Source of the DNA: Gallaecimonas xiamenensis 3-C-1
GTDB taxonomy: Bacteria > Pseudomonadota > Gammaproteobacteria > Enterobacterales > Gallaecimonadaceae
Length of the DNA: 64,000 nt
Assembly: GCF_000299915.1 (NCBI RefSeq)
Contig: NZ_AMRI01000003.1
Coordinates: forward strand, 62,001-126,000
Reading direction: 5' to 3'
A program made the translations under genes and the position numbers. Shown here piece after piece: positions 7,275-15,915 of the stretch. A model generated the notes under the pieces. The model was not told where the DNA came from. It was given only the letters and a program-made list of their open reading frames with translations, and made no database searches. Each line of letters opens with the position of its first letter. Position 1 is the stretch's first letter.

Positions 7275-8942
7275 TCATTGGTCGAACAGGGAACAGCCGC
7301 CCCCAGAGCAGGGAGCCTGGTCGCCTTCCTTTTCTTGCAGCAGCTCCCCCTGGCGGTAATCGGCCTGGTAGACCTGGACGCCGTCCCGGTAGTGGCGGTT
7401 GGCGCCGTGCAGCTGGCCGTCCTTGTAGGTGGCCAGCTCGGTGAGCAGGCCCTGATCATCGAAGCTGTAGAAAACGCCCTGCTGGCGGCCCTGGTTGTCA
7501 TACTGGCCTTGGCCCACCAGGTAGCCTTTGCCGTTGCTGGTTCGCCAAGTGCCCACCTTTTTGCCCATCTTGAAGGTGCCGTCCAGGTAGCGCAGCAGGT
7601 AACCGTCGTCCTTGAGGTGCCAGGGGCCGTCATGCTGGCCGTTGACCATCCTGCCCTGGGTCTGTAGGTGACCCTGGCGATCGTACTCTTCCACCAGGCC
7701 GTGCAGCTTGCCCAGGCGATAGTGCTCCAACAGCAGCAGCTGGCCGTCCTCGCTGGTTTGGCGGCGCTCGCCGTCCAGTTGCCCGGCCAGGTAGTGCTCC
7801 ACCAACAAGCCCCTTTGCTGGTAGCGCCAGGTACCGACCTTCTGGTCATTTTCGTAGCGCCCCTGCTCTAGCAGCTCGCCCTTGTCGCCGGTGCGGCTGT
7901 AGTCGCCGTGGCGCTGGCCCTGGCGATACTCCAAGCGGGTGGTTTGGCCGCCCCAACCGCTGGTGATCTGCAGGCCGTGCAACTGGTTGTCGATCTCTTG
8001 TTGCCTGTCGGTCAGCTCACCCTTTGCGTCGTAACGCTCCATCAGGTAACGCCCGTCCTCGGGGCCTTTGCTGACCTGTCGGGTCAGCTTGCCCCTGCTG
8101 TAGTAGCGCTCCAGGCTTTGGGTACCGGCTGCCAGGTAAGTGCTGCTTCGCTCCTGGGTCTTATTGCCGTCCTTGTCAAAGTCGGTGCGGCTGAGCAGAC
8201 GGCCCTTTTTGTCGTATTGGTCCAGGCGGGAGTTGGAACCGTCCGGGCGCAGCCAGCGGTGTTCACCCACCTTGTCCCCCTGGCGGTAGTTGCCAGAGCG
8301 GGTCAGCTTACCGTCCTTGTCGTATTCCAGCGTCTGGCCGTGGCGTTTGCCCTTTTGGTAGGGGCTGCTTTCGGTCAGGGTGCCGGACTCGGCCCAACTG
8401 CGGGCCAGGCCGTCGAGCTGGCCGTTTTGGTAGGGCTGCTCGGATTCGAGTTGGCCGCCGGGGTAGAAGGCTTGCCGCAGCCCGTCCAGGCGGCCGGCCT
8501 TGTTGTAATGGCTGTGCTGGCGGGCCTGGCCGTTGTCGTAGAAGTAGGTGATTTCGCTGACCCATTGGCCCGGCATCTGGTATAGCCGCTCTGACTCCAA
8601 TACCCCGTCTTCCCCGTAGATCTTGGTGGGACCCACGAAGTTGCCCTGGTCGTCGCGGCGGCCCTCGGCCTGGAGCTGGCCATTGGGGTGGTAGAACTTG
8701 TAGGGGCCCAGGCTATGGTTGCTGTCCATATCGGGGCCGGTAAAGCTGCCCTCGAAGCGCTTGTTGCCGGTGCTTTTGTAAAAGACGGTGCCTTGCCAGA
8801 GCGCCCCTTGCTGCGCCAGGGGCTGGGCCAGGTAAAAGCTGGCCTGGTCTTGGCTGGTAATGTCCCAGTCGTCGTCCAGCCAGATTTGCTCGGCCTTTAC
8901 GCTGAAGGCCAGCAGGGCCAGCAGGCTTAACATAAGTCGCAT
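7275..8942 (-). CDS. Exported MORN-repeat protein (YwqK-like), long paralog
   Basis: A 555-residue protein with a signal peptide (MRLMLSLLALLAFSVKA, cleavage before EQ). After an N-terminal module of about 90 residues it consists of roughly twenty consecutive 20-25-residue MORN-variant repeats with the theme Y-x-x-G-x-L-x-G-x-x-x-x-W/Y (for example YHPNGQLQAEG, YYDKGKL-like units). It ends in a Cys-containing tail (CSGGGCSLFDQ). Such repeats form elongated beta surfaces; YwqK-family members are often labelled antitoxins, which I do not find supported for an exported protein. The neighbouring gene at 8947 is a clear shorter paralog and the lipoprotein gene at 9498 leads the operon, with gaps of 4 and 2 bases. 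Confidence 0.8.
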   Translation of the reverse strand: MRLMLSLLALLAFSVKAEQIWLDDDWDITSQDQASFYLAQPLAQQGALWQGTVFYKSTGNKRFEGSFTGPDMDSNHSLGPYKFYHPNGQLQAEGRRDDQGNFVGPTKIYGEDGVLESERLYQMPGQWVSEITYFYDNGQARQHSHYNKAGRLDGLRQAFYPGGQLESEQPYQNGQLDGLARSWAESGTLTESSPYQKGKRHGQTLEYDKDGKLTRSGNYRQGDKVGEHRWLRPDGSNSRLDQYDKKGRLLSRTDFDKDGNKTQERSSTYLAAGTQSLERYYSRGKLTRQVSKGPEDGRYLMERYDAKGELTDRQQEIDNQLHGLQITSGWGGQTTRLEYRQGQRHGDYSRTGDKGELLEQGRYENDQKVGTWRYQQRGLLVEHYLAGQLDGERRQTSEDGQLLLLEHYRLGKLHGLVEEYDRQGHLQTQGRMVNGQHDGPWHLKDDGYLLRYLDGTFKMGKKVGTWRTSNGKGYLVGQGQYDNQGRQQGVFYSFDDQGLLTELATYKDGQLHGANRHYRDGVQVYQADYRQGELLQEKEGDQAPCSGGGCSLFDQ

Positions 8943-8946
8943 GGTA

Positions 8947-9495
8947 TCAGTCCTTTCCTTGGCTACCGGCGGGGTTGCCGCCCTGGTAGATGATTGCCTC
9001 TAGCAGGCGCCCATCCGCTGCCCAGCGCTGCGCCAGGCCGTCCAGGCGCCCCTCGGCGTCGAAGTGCTCAAGGCGCTGGCGCTGGCCGCCTGGGTAATAG
9101 CGGCTGTTCTGGCGCAAGACCCCACCTTGGTAGAGGCCTTCGCTTTGCAGCCGGCCCTCGGGATCGTAAAAGCGAAACAGCCCCTCGAAGTGGCCATCGG
9201 CGTTCTGGTTGCCGGCCACCCGCAGCTGGCCGTTGGGGTAGTAGTAGCGATAAGGCCCCAGCACGGCGGCCATGGACAGCTCGGGGCGGGCAAAGCGCCC
9301 TTCGAAGGCCTTCTGGTCGGTGGCCAGGTGGTAGAGGGTCAGCTGCCAATAGTCCCCCACCTGCTCAAAGGGGGCGGCCTGGTAGTAAAGGGCCTCGTCC
9401 CGGTATGGGGTCTGGCCGAAACCTTCGTCCAGCCAGGTCACATCGGCGTTGGCAGCGAAGGCCAGCAGGGCCAAGGCGACAAGCAAGGGTTTCAT
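8947..9495 (-). CDS. Exported MORN-repeat protein, short paralog
   Basis: A 182-residue protein with signal peptide MKPLLVALALLAFAANA. Its first module (DEALYYQAAPFEQVGDYW, then KAFEGRF and LGPYRYYYPNGQL) aligns closely with the start of the 555-residue protein encoded downstream (FEGSF and LGPYKFYHPNGQL), so the pair arose by tandem duplication. It keeps only about four MORN-type repeats. Being in the middle of a three-gene operon with spacings of a few bases implies a joint role with the lipoprotein upstream and the long paralog downstream, perhaps a periplasmic complex. Function unknown. Confidence 0.75.
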   Translation of the reverse strand: MKPLLVALALLAFAANADVTWLDEGFGQTPYRDEALYYQAAPFEQVGDYWQLTLYHLATDQKAFEGRFARPELSMAAVLGPYRYYYPNGQLRVAGNQNADGHFEGLFRFYDPEGRLQSEGLYQGGVLRQNSRYYPGGQRQRLEHFDAEGRLDGLAQRWAADGRLLEAIIYQGGNPAGSQGKD

Positions 9496-9497
9496 GA

Positions 9498-11669
9498 CTA
9501 CTCCTTGGGCAATGGCGGGAACCGGCTGGTCCAGCTGCGGTGCAGGGGCTCACCGCTGAAAACCCGTTGTTCCAGGCGGGTGGGTATGCCGTTCAGGCGC
9601 AGCTGGCCTTCGATCAGCACCGAGGCCAGGGACTGGTCCTCGGCCGGCACCTTGCCGCTGGCATCCAGCAGGGTCAGCAGCTCTCCTGAGCCGCCAACAA
9701 CGCGGTAATGCTGCTGGAACTGGGCCAGGGTCCAGTTAGGGTCCCATTCGCCAAGGGCGGCTGTGGGGATAAGCCAAGGCCGATGGGGAGCTTGGGGTAA
9801 GGCAAGGGCTTGCCAGTCTGGCCTTCCTGGGCAATCCAGGGCCGTGGTCACTTCCTTGTCGTAGAAATAGCGGCGCTCCTTGTCCTGGGTGGCCAGGAAC
9901 AGCAGGGCATCCCCCTTGGGGTCGTCAAAGTAGGAAAGCGGTTGCTGGTGCCAGGTAACCGGCTGGCCGTTCTCCTCAAAGCCTTTGGTCAGGGCCACAG
10001 TGCAGACCGACAGCCAGTCCCTGGGCAGGGTCAGGGTCAGGCCTTGGCCCTTGTCGAACTGGGGCGCCAGCTTGTTCAGATCCACCACCGTTGCCGGTGC
10101 CTGTTCGTAGGGCGTAAAACCACCGTCGCCCAAGGGGGGCAGCTCCGGATTGGCCAGGTATTGCTCCAGGGGGAGGAAGGTCAGGGTTTTTTCGGCCTCT
10201 TCCTTGCCTTCATCCAGGACATAGAAGGTGACCTCTTTGGGCTCCTGGGTCAGGCGGAACAGGTAACCCTGGCTGTTGTCACCGGTCAGCATGGCCATAG
10301 CCTCGGTTTCCAGGGGGCTAAGCCAATCCGGGCCAGGGTTGGCGGCGGACAGGTCGGCAAAGTCACCTTCCATCCCCTCAACGAAGGGCAGCAGGCGCCC
10401 CGTGCCCTTGCCGCTGGCAACCACCCGGTATTGATGGGCGGCACCCAGGTCCGGGGTGAGGGTGACGTGCTGGCCGGCCAGGTCAAAGGCCATGGTCTGG
10501 CCCGGCTGCCAGGCCAGGGTGTGGCTGTGCAGCTGTTGGGGTTGATAATGGGCCGTGGCCATAAAGGAACCTATCCGGTCCAGCTGTTCCTGGCTGGGCC
10601 AGCCCAGGGGTGCCAACTCGACCATATGGCTGACCCTGTCCTGACCGAGATTCCAGCTGTAGCTGTTTTGCTGCCACATGGGCAGCATGTACAGCTGGTT
10701 GTCCTTATCGAAGGTCATTTCGCCGCTAAAGCGCACTGTCTTGCCCAGGGCGGAGAAAGGCTGGGGATAGGGGTAATGCAGGGTAAAGATGCCGTCTTCC
10801 TGGCTGAAATAGCCTGTTTCAAAGACCTGTGACCAGTCGCGATCGGCCTGCACCGCAGGCGGCGCAGCCATGATGGGGAAGAACAGGAGCTCTTGGTCGT
10901 CAAAGTTCTGCTCAAGGCTGAAGGGGTCGGCGTCCTTGGGCAGCACCACCATCAGGGTCCTGAGGGTGCCTTGGGTGCGCATGTACTGGAAGGGTTTTTG
11001 GATAACCAATGCCATGGCCTCCAGCGCCCCCGAATCCCGGTCAAAGCGCAGGCGCCCAAAGAGCTTTTGGTGGCTTTGTTCATCTTGGCCCTGCACCGAG
11101 GCGCTCAAGCTGTCGCCGGTGACGGCTTCCACCTGGAGGGTCGCCTGCAGGGCGTTAAATTCCGGCAGCTGTATCTGGGCACCCACCTTGGCCGGTATCC
11201 GCTGGGGCAGTATCGGCGCCGTCAGTCCCTGACGCATCTGGGTCAGCAGGCCGGGGCCGGCCTCGTCCAACAGGGCTTGCCACTGTTCGGTGTCTTTGCC
11301 TTCAAAGTGCAGCAGTTGGCCGTTTTGGCTGTCCACCTTGAAGCTGAAACCCGCCGCCATCAACTGGCGCATTTTGTCGCTGTCATGGTCCGGCGTGGCG
11401 CTGCTGAAGCGTTGCCTTGGGTCCCGAATGGCCAGGTAGTCGTTGTAGACGTCAAATCCCAGCGCTTTGCCGGTCTCGGTCACCCGGTAACGGACCAGGG
11501 CCTTGGTGCTCATCGACGTTTGGCGGCGGCCGTCGGCTTCCAGGGTAGTGCTGGTCATTACCTGGTAGCTGCGCTCGTCACCTGGGCTTGGGTCATAGTG
11601 CAGGTCGTCATTACAGCCGGCCAGCAGCAGGGCCAGGGCGGGTAGGGCAAGGCGGGGGAAATAGGTCAT
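9498..11669 (-). CDS. Large lipoprotein of unknown function, first gene of the MORN operon
   Basis: Starting at the ATG at 11669 (rather than a TTG ten codons upstream) gives 723 residues opening with MTYFPRLALPALALLLAGC, a textbook lipobox followed by Asn. The mature protein has no transmembrane segment, is rich in beta-prone stretches with many Gln and Trp, and contains repeated phrases such as LTLPRDWLSVC and a second half with short hydrophobic strands. The early part (GDERSYQVMTSTTLEADGRRQTSM...VRYRVTETGKALGF) resembles a surface or periplasmic beta-sandwich. I recognise no family. It is the promoter-proximal gene of a tight operon with two MORN-repeat exported proteins, so a membrane-anchored partner is the simplest idea. 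Confidence 0.65.
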   Translation of the reverse strand: MTYFPRLALPALALLLAGCNDDLHYDPSPGDERSYQVMTSTTLEADGRRQTSMSTKALVRYRVTETGKALGFDVYNDYLAIRDPRQRFSSATPDHDSDKMRQLMAAGFSFKVDSQNGQLLHFEGKDTEQWQALLDEAGPGLLTQMRQGLTAPILPQRIPAKVGAQIQLPEFNALQATLQVEAVTGDSLSASVQGQDEQSHQKLFGRLRFDRDSGALEAMALVIQKPFQYMRTQGTLRTLMVVLPKDADPFSLEQNFDDQELLFFPIMAAPPAVQADRDWSQVFETGYFSQEDGIFTLHYPYPQPFSALGKTVRFSGEMTFDKDNQLYMLPMWQQNSYSWNLGQDRVSHMVELAPLGWPSQEQLDRIGSFMATAHYQPQQLHSHTLAWQPGQTMAFDLAGQHVTLTPDLGAAHQYRVVASGKGTGRLLPFVEGMEGDFADLSAANPGPDWLSPLETEAMAMLTGDNSQGYLFRLTQEPKEVTFYVLDEGKEEAEKTLTFLPLEQYLANPELPPLGDGGFTPYEQAPATVVDLNKLAPQFDKGQGLTLTLPRDWLSVCTVALTKGFEENGQPVTWHQQPLSYFDDPKGDALLFLATQDKERRYFYDKEVTTALDCPGRPDWQALALPQAPHRPWLIPTAALGEWDPNWTLAQFQQHYRVVGGSGELLTLLDASGKVPAEDQSLASVLIEGQLRLNGIPTRLEQRVFSGEPLHRSWTSRFPPLPKE

Positions 11670-11818
11670 TAGGGGTCCATGATCTTGGGCTAGGGGCAAG
11701 GCTTCCTGGCCTTGCCAGCGGCGACAGCTGGTGCCTGTTGCTTATGATAACCGGGCTATCTAACTGATATCCATCAGGAATAGAAAGCGGCGCTGGTAAG
11801 ACACAAGCTGAGTTTTTG

Positions 11819-11852
11819 GCCGCCTTACCCACAGCGCTAGGCAAGGCGGCCA
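11819..11852. repeat. Inverted repeat after the 11859 membrane-protein gene
   Basis: GGCCGCCTT and AAGGCGGCC form a perfect 9-bp inverted repeat with a 16-base loop, just downstream of the minus-strand stop at 11859. It lacks a T tail on that strand, so it may be a 3'-end-stabilising hairpin rather than an intrinsic terminator. Confidence 0.5.
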
Positions 11853-11858
11853 GGGCCC

Positions 11859-12812
11859 CTAGGCCGCTTTGGGCTGTGGGGCTGGCTTTAACAGCAGCAC
11901 CAGGTTCAGGGCCAACAGGGCCCACATCAGCAGGTTACCCACCCGGTAGCAGCCGTAGAGGAACCAGGGCATGTCCTTGACCACAGGAATGTCGAACACC
12001 AGGATGCAGGCCGACAACACCACCAGGGACCCAAAGTAGCCAACGATCAGCGGCCAGCGGGGCAGGCCGGTATTGACCAAGCGCCGGTAGGCCAGCCAGT
12101 GCAGGTAGAGGAAAGTCACCACTACCAGCAAGGCCAGGGTCAATTCCACCCAGGACGGCTGGTAAAAAGGCCTGTAGCGGTAAGCCTGCACCGCCATCAG
12201 GGTGCCAAGCAGCAGGCCCAAGGCCAACTGCGCTAAAATCTGTCTTTTCAGGTAAGCAAACACTGACAACTGGCGCCAGAGACTGGCCGGCGCCGTGGTG
12301 GCCATGGCCAGGTAAGGATGGTCTGGCTGGCTCTCCTTCAGGCTGGGGCGGGTACAGGCCACCAGCACCAGGCTCAGCAGCCAAAGCACCAGGGCGGTAG
12401 CCATAAGGGGGCTAAAGAGCAGCATCAGCTTGGCGGCGTCGTACTCGAAGGCCAGGCTGCTAAAAGGGAGCAGCATTTCCCCAGGCAGGCACAGGGCGAT
12501 GGCCACAGGGGCTACCAGGGGTTTGGGTACGGTACGCCAGGCCAGCAGGCCGTAACCTGCCAGCAGTACCATGGGCCCCAAAAGGGTGGAGCCGCTGATC
12601 AGGCCCGACATCAGGAAGTTGGTCAGGTAGAAGCCGATGCTGCTCTCTTTGTCGAAGGCCTGGCTGATCAGGGCAAAGTTGAAGCTTTGATTGGCGAAAA
12701 AGAACCAGGGACTGAGCTGCAAGGTCAGCAGCAGCATGACCCCGAGAAAAAAGCGGCTGCGATCCAGGGACTGGGAAGGCCCCCAAAACACGTCTTTTAG
12801 TTGTGCAAACAT
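11859..12812 (-). CDS. Polytopic inner-membrane protein, unknown function (Yip1-like topology)
   Basis: A 317-residue protein with about seven hydrophobic segments. An N-terminal cytoplasmic segment (MFAQLKDVFWGPSQSLDRSRFF) resembles the start of Yip1/DUF1282-type proteins, in which a short amphipathic helix precedes the membrane bundle. A cytosolic loop around residues 155-185 carries the polar stretch RPSLKESQPDH. Near the end, AYRRLVNTGLPRWPL recalls the RRLHDTG motif of DUF805-type membrane proteins. No catalytic residues are obvious. It stands alone between the MORN operon and the acyltransferase gene, on the same strand as both. Confidence 0.6.
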   Translation of the reverse strand: MFAQLKDVFWGPSQSLDRSRFFLGVMLLLTLQLSPWFFFANQSFNFALISQAFDKESSIGFYLTNFLMSGLISGSTLLGPMVLLAGYGLLAWRTVPKPLVAPVAIALCLPGEMLLPFSSLAFEYDAAKLMLLFSPLMATALVLWLLSLVLVACTRPSLKESQPDHPYLAMATTAPASLWRQLSVFAYLKRQILAQLALGLLLGTLMAVQAYRYRPFYQPSWVELTLALLVVVTFLYLHWLAYRRLVNTGLPRWPLIVGYFGSLVVLSACILVFDIPVVKDMPWFLYGCYRVGNLLMWALLALNLVLLLKPAPQPKAA

Positions 12813-12924
12813 CCTGACTCCTGTCGTTAACCAGGCCGTTCCTGGCGGTGCTTTGCTAGGACTAGTCGTCGCAAAAGGCAGGGAGTTTAAATGAAATGAG
12901 GCCGACCTGCAGGCCGGCCTTGAG

Positions 12925-13605
12925 TTAGGCGTCTGCGCCCCGGTGGGCGAAAAAGGGGCTAAGCCGGTGAAAATAGTCGCTGGGCTTTTGCTTGATCACC
13001 AGGTTGGGGGAGCTGCCGAAGACCAGGCTGTTGTCGGGAATATCCTGGTCCTTGATGTAGCTGTTGGCGGAAACAAAAACGTTGTTACCAAGGGTGCTGT
13101 TGCCCACCACTGTGGCGTTGGCGAACAACCAGACAAAGTCCCCCAGGGTGGGGTAGATGCCGCCATTACCGCCCACCGTGCAGTTCTGCTGGATCACCAG
13201 GTGGTTGCCGTAACGAGCCCGGCCCATTACCGACCCTACAGGGTGCTCCATAAAAAACACCTCTGGCAGGGCTGTCTCGTAGTAGAGGTCGAAGGCGTTG
13301 AGCATCTTGTTGAGATAATAGAGCCGGTCAGCCAGGCTGCGCTGGCCAAGGGCCAGGGCCTCCTGGGCCAAGAAATACAGGAAGATGCCGTACTGCCCGG
13401 AATGGTAGGGGTTGAAGAGCCCCCTGCCTTCGTCGTCCCGGTAGTATTTGTTGCTGATACCGCCAAAACAGCGCTCGGCCCTGGGCAGGGCCCTTGAAAC
13501 CGCTTCTTGTAATGGCGCCAGCTCCTGCTGGTCCAGCAGGAAGTTGTGGCGCAGCTGGTTACAGAGCAGGGCGAACAGCTTGTCCTGGCCGATGCTGATG
13601 ATCAT
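12925..13605 (-). CDS. Hexapeptide-repeat O-acyltransferase (serine acetyltransferase-like)
   Basis: The ATG at 13605 is chosen over an upstream TTG because an AAGGT ribosome site precedes it; the product is 226 residues. The N-terminal half is helical (residues 1-110), as in CysE-like proteins. The second half is a left-handed beta-helix: a His-containing entry (FFMEHPVGSVMG), then hexapeptide turns NHLVIQQNCTVGG, GDFVWLFANATVVG and NNVFVSANSYI. Such enzymes transfer acetyl from acetyl-CoA to serine or to sugars. The absence of cysteine-pathway or capsule genes nearby leaves the acceptor open. It resembles colanic-acid or Vat-type acetyltransferases less than the SAT group. Confidence 0.75.
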   Translation of the reverse strand: MIISIGQDKLFALLCNQLRHNFLLDQQELAPLQEAVSRALPRAERCFGGISNKYYRDDEGRGLFNPYHSGQYGIFLYFLAQEALALGQRSLADRLYYLNKMLNAFDLYYETALPEVFFMEHPVGSVMGRARYGNHLVIQQNCTVGGNGGIYPTLGDFVWLFANATVVGNSTLGNNVFVSANSYIKDQDIPDNSLVFGSSPNLVIKQKPSDYFHRLSPFFAHRGADA

Positions 13606-13637
13606 CTTGGTGACCTTGGTTGCTGATGAGGGCAAAG

Positions 13638-13666
13638 AAGCGGGCAAGGTGCGACCTTGCCCGCTT
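13638..13666 (-). terminator. Strong hairpin, probable terminator after the beta-propeller gene
   Basis: AAGCGGGCAAGGT and ACCTTGCCCGCTT form a perfect 13-bp stem with a GCG loop. It lies 50 bases after the minus-strand stop at 13716 and before the acyltransferase start. The minus-strand tail is only moderately T-rich (CTTTGCC), so termination could be partial. Confidence 0.6.
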
Positions 13667-13715
13667 CGAGTATGACATAAAGACCAGGCGACCCGTCACA
13701 GGGGCGGGTGAAACC

Positions 13716-14813
13716 TCAAGGGGTTTGCTTGAAGACCTCAAGGCTACCGTCCTGCCATTGCAGGGCGGCAAAACCTGTGGGGGTCCATTGCAGTCGCCAG
13801 GGGGTTCCGGGGTGGGGTTGTCCTTCATCCAGCAAAGTCCCCGAGGCCAGGTCCCAGGCTTGCAAGGCACCTTGCTGGGTCACCAGCAGTACCCTGTCGT
13901 CGTCCATAAAAGCCAGGCTGTTGCTCTCGGCCCTGCCCTGGGGGGACTGGCGGCTTTGTGGCGCCACCGCTACCGCCAGCGCCGGCAATTCCTCAAAAGT
14001 GCCGCCCTCCTGGCGCAGGAAACGGCGCAACTTTTTATCCTGGGCCACCAGCAGGTAGCGACCCTGGGGGGAGACCGCCAGGCCTTTGACTTGGCCCTTG
14101 ATACGCTGTCCTTCGGCCAAGCCGGGCACCTGGAAAATCCGCACCTGGTCTTGTTGTAGAAAACCGCCTTTAACGGCCACGGCCAGGAAGTCTCCCACGC
14201 TAGGCGCGGCGATAAAGAGGCTTTCCTTACCGCTGAGCAGCGCCTTGCTGGAGAAGTCCGCCAGGTTCAATACCTGCACCTGGTTGCTGTCTTCCCGGTA
14301 GGGCTGGGCCAGGGCCACATAGGCCAGATCGCCGACAAACAGGCTCTGGGAATAGCTACCGGGGCCTATGCCCAGGGTTTGATGGTTCTGCTGGGCCTTG
14401 AGATCCCGCACCTGGTCGCCGCAGCCGATAAAGCGTTGGCTGGGGGACTGGCGCAGCAGCTGTGGGTCCCGGCATTTGATGGGCAGTTCGCCCTGGGGTT
14501 GGGTCAGGTCGGCGTTCCAGGCCTGGTAGCCATTGCTGTTGTCCAGCAGCCAGCCGTCCTTAAAGGGCGCCAACAGTTGGCGCAAGGTCGGCAGCTTGTC
14601 GTCCTCGCTGCTGCCAAGACTGAACTGGCTGGCTGCACCCGTGTTGAGATCTATCACTTCGAGGCGGCCGTCTTGAGGTACCAACAGCTGCCGCTCCTGC
14701 AAGGCAAAGCCGGCATCGTGGACCGGACTTTGGGCCGATTGGGCCAGGGGTTGCCATTGGCCCCAGGCCAGGCCGGGCAGTAGCAATGCGAAGGGAAGAA
14801 GCCAATTTGCCAT
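13716..14813 (-). CDS. Exported beta-propeller (WD40-like) protein
   Basis: A 365-residue protein with signal peptide MANWLLPFALLLPGLAWG. The mature part contains recurring blades: short hydrophobic strands ending in W or V-D/N motifs (LEVIDLNTGAASQF, YQAWNADL, VQVLNLADFSSKAL, LQAWDLASGTLL, VSPQGRYLLVAQDKKL). These fit a six- to seven-bladed WD40/YVTN-like propeller in the periplasm. There are two cysteines in the middle (KCRDP, FIGCGDQ), likely a disulfide. Its start is four bases from the stop of the gene at 14818, transcribed in the same direction upstream of it, so the two are co-expressed. Function is unknown; propellers normally mediate protein-protein contacts. Confidence 0.7.
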   Translation of the reverse strand: MANWLLPFALLLPGLAWGQWQPLAQSAQSPVHDAGFALQERQLLVPQDGRLEVIDLNTGAASQFSLGSSEDDKLPTLRQLLAPFKDGWLLDNSNGYQAWNADLTQPQGELPIKCRDPQLLRQSPSQRFIGCGDQVRDLKAQQNHQTLGIGPGSYSQSLFVGDLAYVALAQPYREDSNQVQVLNLADFSSKALLSGKESLFIAAPSVGDFLAVAVKGGFLQQDQVRIFQVPGLAEGQRIKGQVKGLAVSPQGRYLLVAQDKKLRRFLRQEGGTFEELPALAVAVAPQSRQSPQGRAESNSLAFMDDDRVLLVTQQGALQAWDLASGTLLDEGQPHPGTPWRLQWTPTGFAALQWQDGSLEVFKQTP

Positions 14814-14817
14814 GGGA

Positions 14818-15669
14818 TTACCTGATGCTGATGTAGCCGTAATAAAAGTCCAGGAAGTCCTCCAGGGTCAGGCCCTTGCGGCCCTGGTCCACGGCCATGG
14901 CGGGGTCGCCCCAGGTCTGGACGTCAAAGGTCAGGGTCATGGCCTTGAGGGCCTTGCGGTTTTCCGGGTCCTGCAGGTTGGTCACCACAGTCCCTATGGG
15001 TTTGCCGCCCAGGAGGATCTTGGTTTCGCTGGGCATGATCACCCAGTGGTCGGCGGGAAACTTGCCTTTCTTGGGGTTGCCGGCCGGTTGCAGCAAGCGG
15101 GCGCCGATAAAGAGGCAAACCTGCTTGCCGGCTTTCTTGGCGCTGACCGCTTCGAAGAAATTCTTCATGCTTTTATCGAACAGCAGGTTGGTGCTCTCTT
15201 CTACTTCACTGTACAGGCCGGTCTGGCGAAACCAGTTGCGCAATCTTGACGGCAGGGTGATGCCGGCGAACTGATCGGAGGCTTCGTCATAAGCGAAGAA
15301 GGTATTGGACGAGTCCCGCAGGCTGGCCAGGGCTATCCAGTCGGCGCTGGCTGGCGGACCCCAGTCGTTGGGGTTGGCCAACCAGTCACGGCAGGCCTTG
15401 CTGGGTTTGACCTTGAGCCGGCCCAGGCTGGCTTCCCCCTTGCTGGCCATATCCACCACGAACTGGGCGTAGGCGGCGGGGTGCTTTTGGGCCAGGCATT
15501 GCATGAAGACCACGGGACCACAGAGGCTGGCCGCCCTTTGACGGATAGTCCAAGGGGATTTGACCCTGTCGCGGATCTGGTTGGCCAGGTGAGCCCGGGA
15601 TTGGGCGCATTTGAACACCAGCGGTCCTTGCTGCTGCATGAAGTTGGCGAGTATGCCTTCTACCGTCAT
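14818..15669 (-). CDS. Hypothetical protein with possible papain-like Cys/His pair
   Basis: The ATG at 15669 lies eight bases after AGGGAG; a GTG three codons upstream overlaps that site and is less likely. The product is 283 residues, without signal peptide. The segment AASLCGPVVFMQCLAQ (Cys at about 50) resembles the nucleophile helix of papain-like or C39-like hydrolases, and ADHWVIMPSE (His at about 208) supplies the expected His start of a beta strand. The middle part (ADWIALASLRDSSN) matches my memory of a widespread family of unknown function that shares the LCGP...DHWV layout. Catalysis is inferred only. It leads an operon with the exported propeller protein. Confidence 0.6.
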   Translation of the reverse strand: MTVEGILANFMQQQGPLVFKCAQSRAHLANQIRDRVKSPWTIRQRAASLCGPVVFMQCLAQKHPAAYAQFVVDMASKGEASLGRLKVKPSKACRDWLANPNDWGPPASADWIALASLRDSSNTFFAYDEASDQFAGITLPSRLRNWFRQTGLYSEVEESTNLLFDKSMKNFFEAVSAKKAGKQVCLFIGARLLQPAGNPKKGKFPADHWVIMPSETKILLGGKPIGTVVTNLQDPENRKALKAMTLTFDVQTWGDPAMAVDQGRKGLTLEDFLDFYYGYISIR

Positions 15670-15915
15670 CTGTAACACTCCCTGTTACGCAAAGGGCACA
15701 AAATAACCAAAGGGGCTATATGACGCAATGGCGAAAAAAGTTTCGCCTTTTCCTCATTTAGCGCCTGGTGTAGCAGGGCCTTGGTTGGACCACGGCCAAG
15801 TTGTCGCCAGTTGCACAGCAGTGGCCTGCTCTGGTAGGCATTTTGGCCTTTCTTCCTTTGCGAAACAGCCACTTCCTCTCTAGGCTTTGCGGTATCAACA
15901 CCCGCTGGTATCCCT

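Noticed and set aside
7908-8585. 225-codon plus-strand frame opposite the long MORN gene
   Set aside because: Its repetitive Val/Leu/Ala composition mirrors the MORN repeats on the other strand, so it is a shadow of that repeat structure.
7275-9495. Toxin-antitoxin system, the common label for YwqK-like MORN proteins
   Set aside because: Both proteins have signal peptides and no toxin-like partner is present, so the antitoxin label is not supported here.
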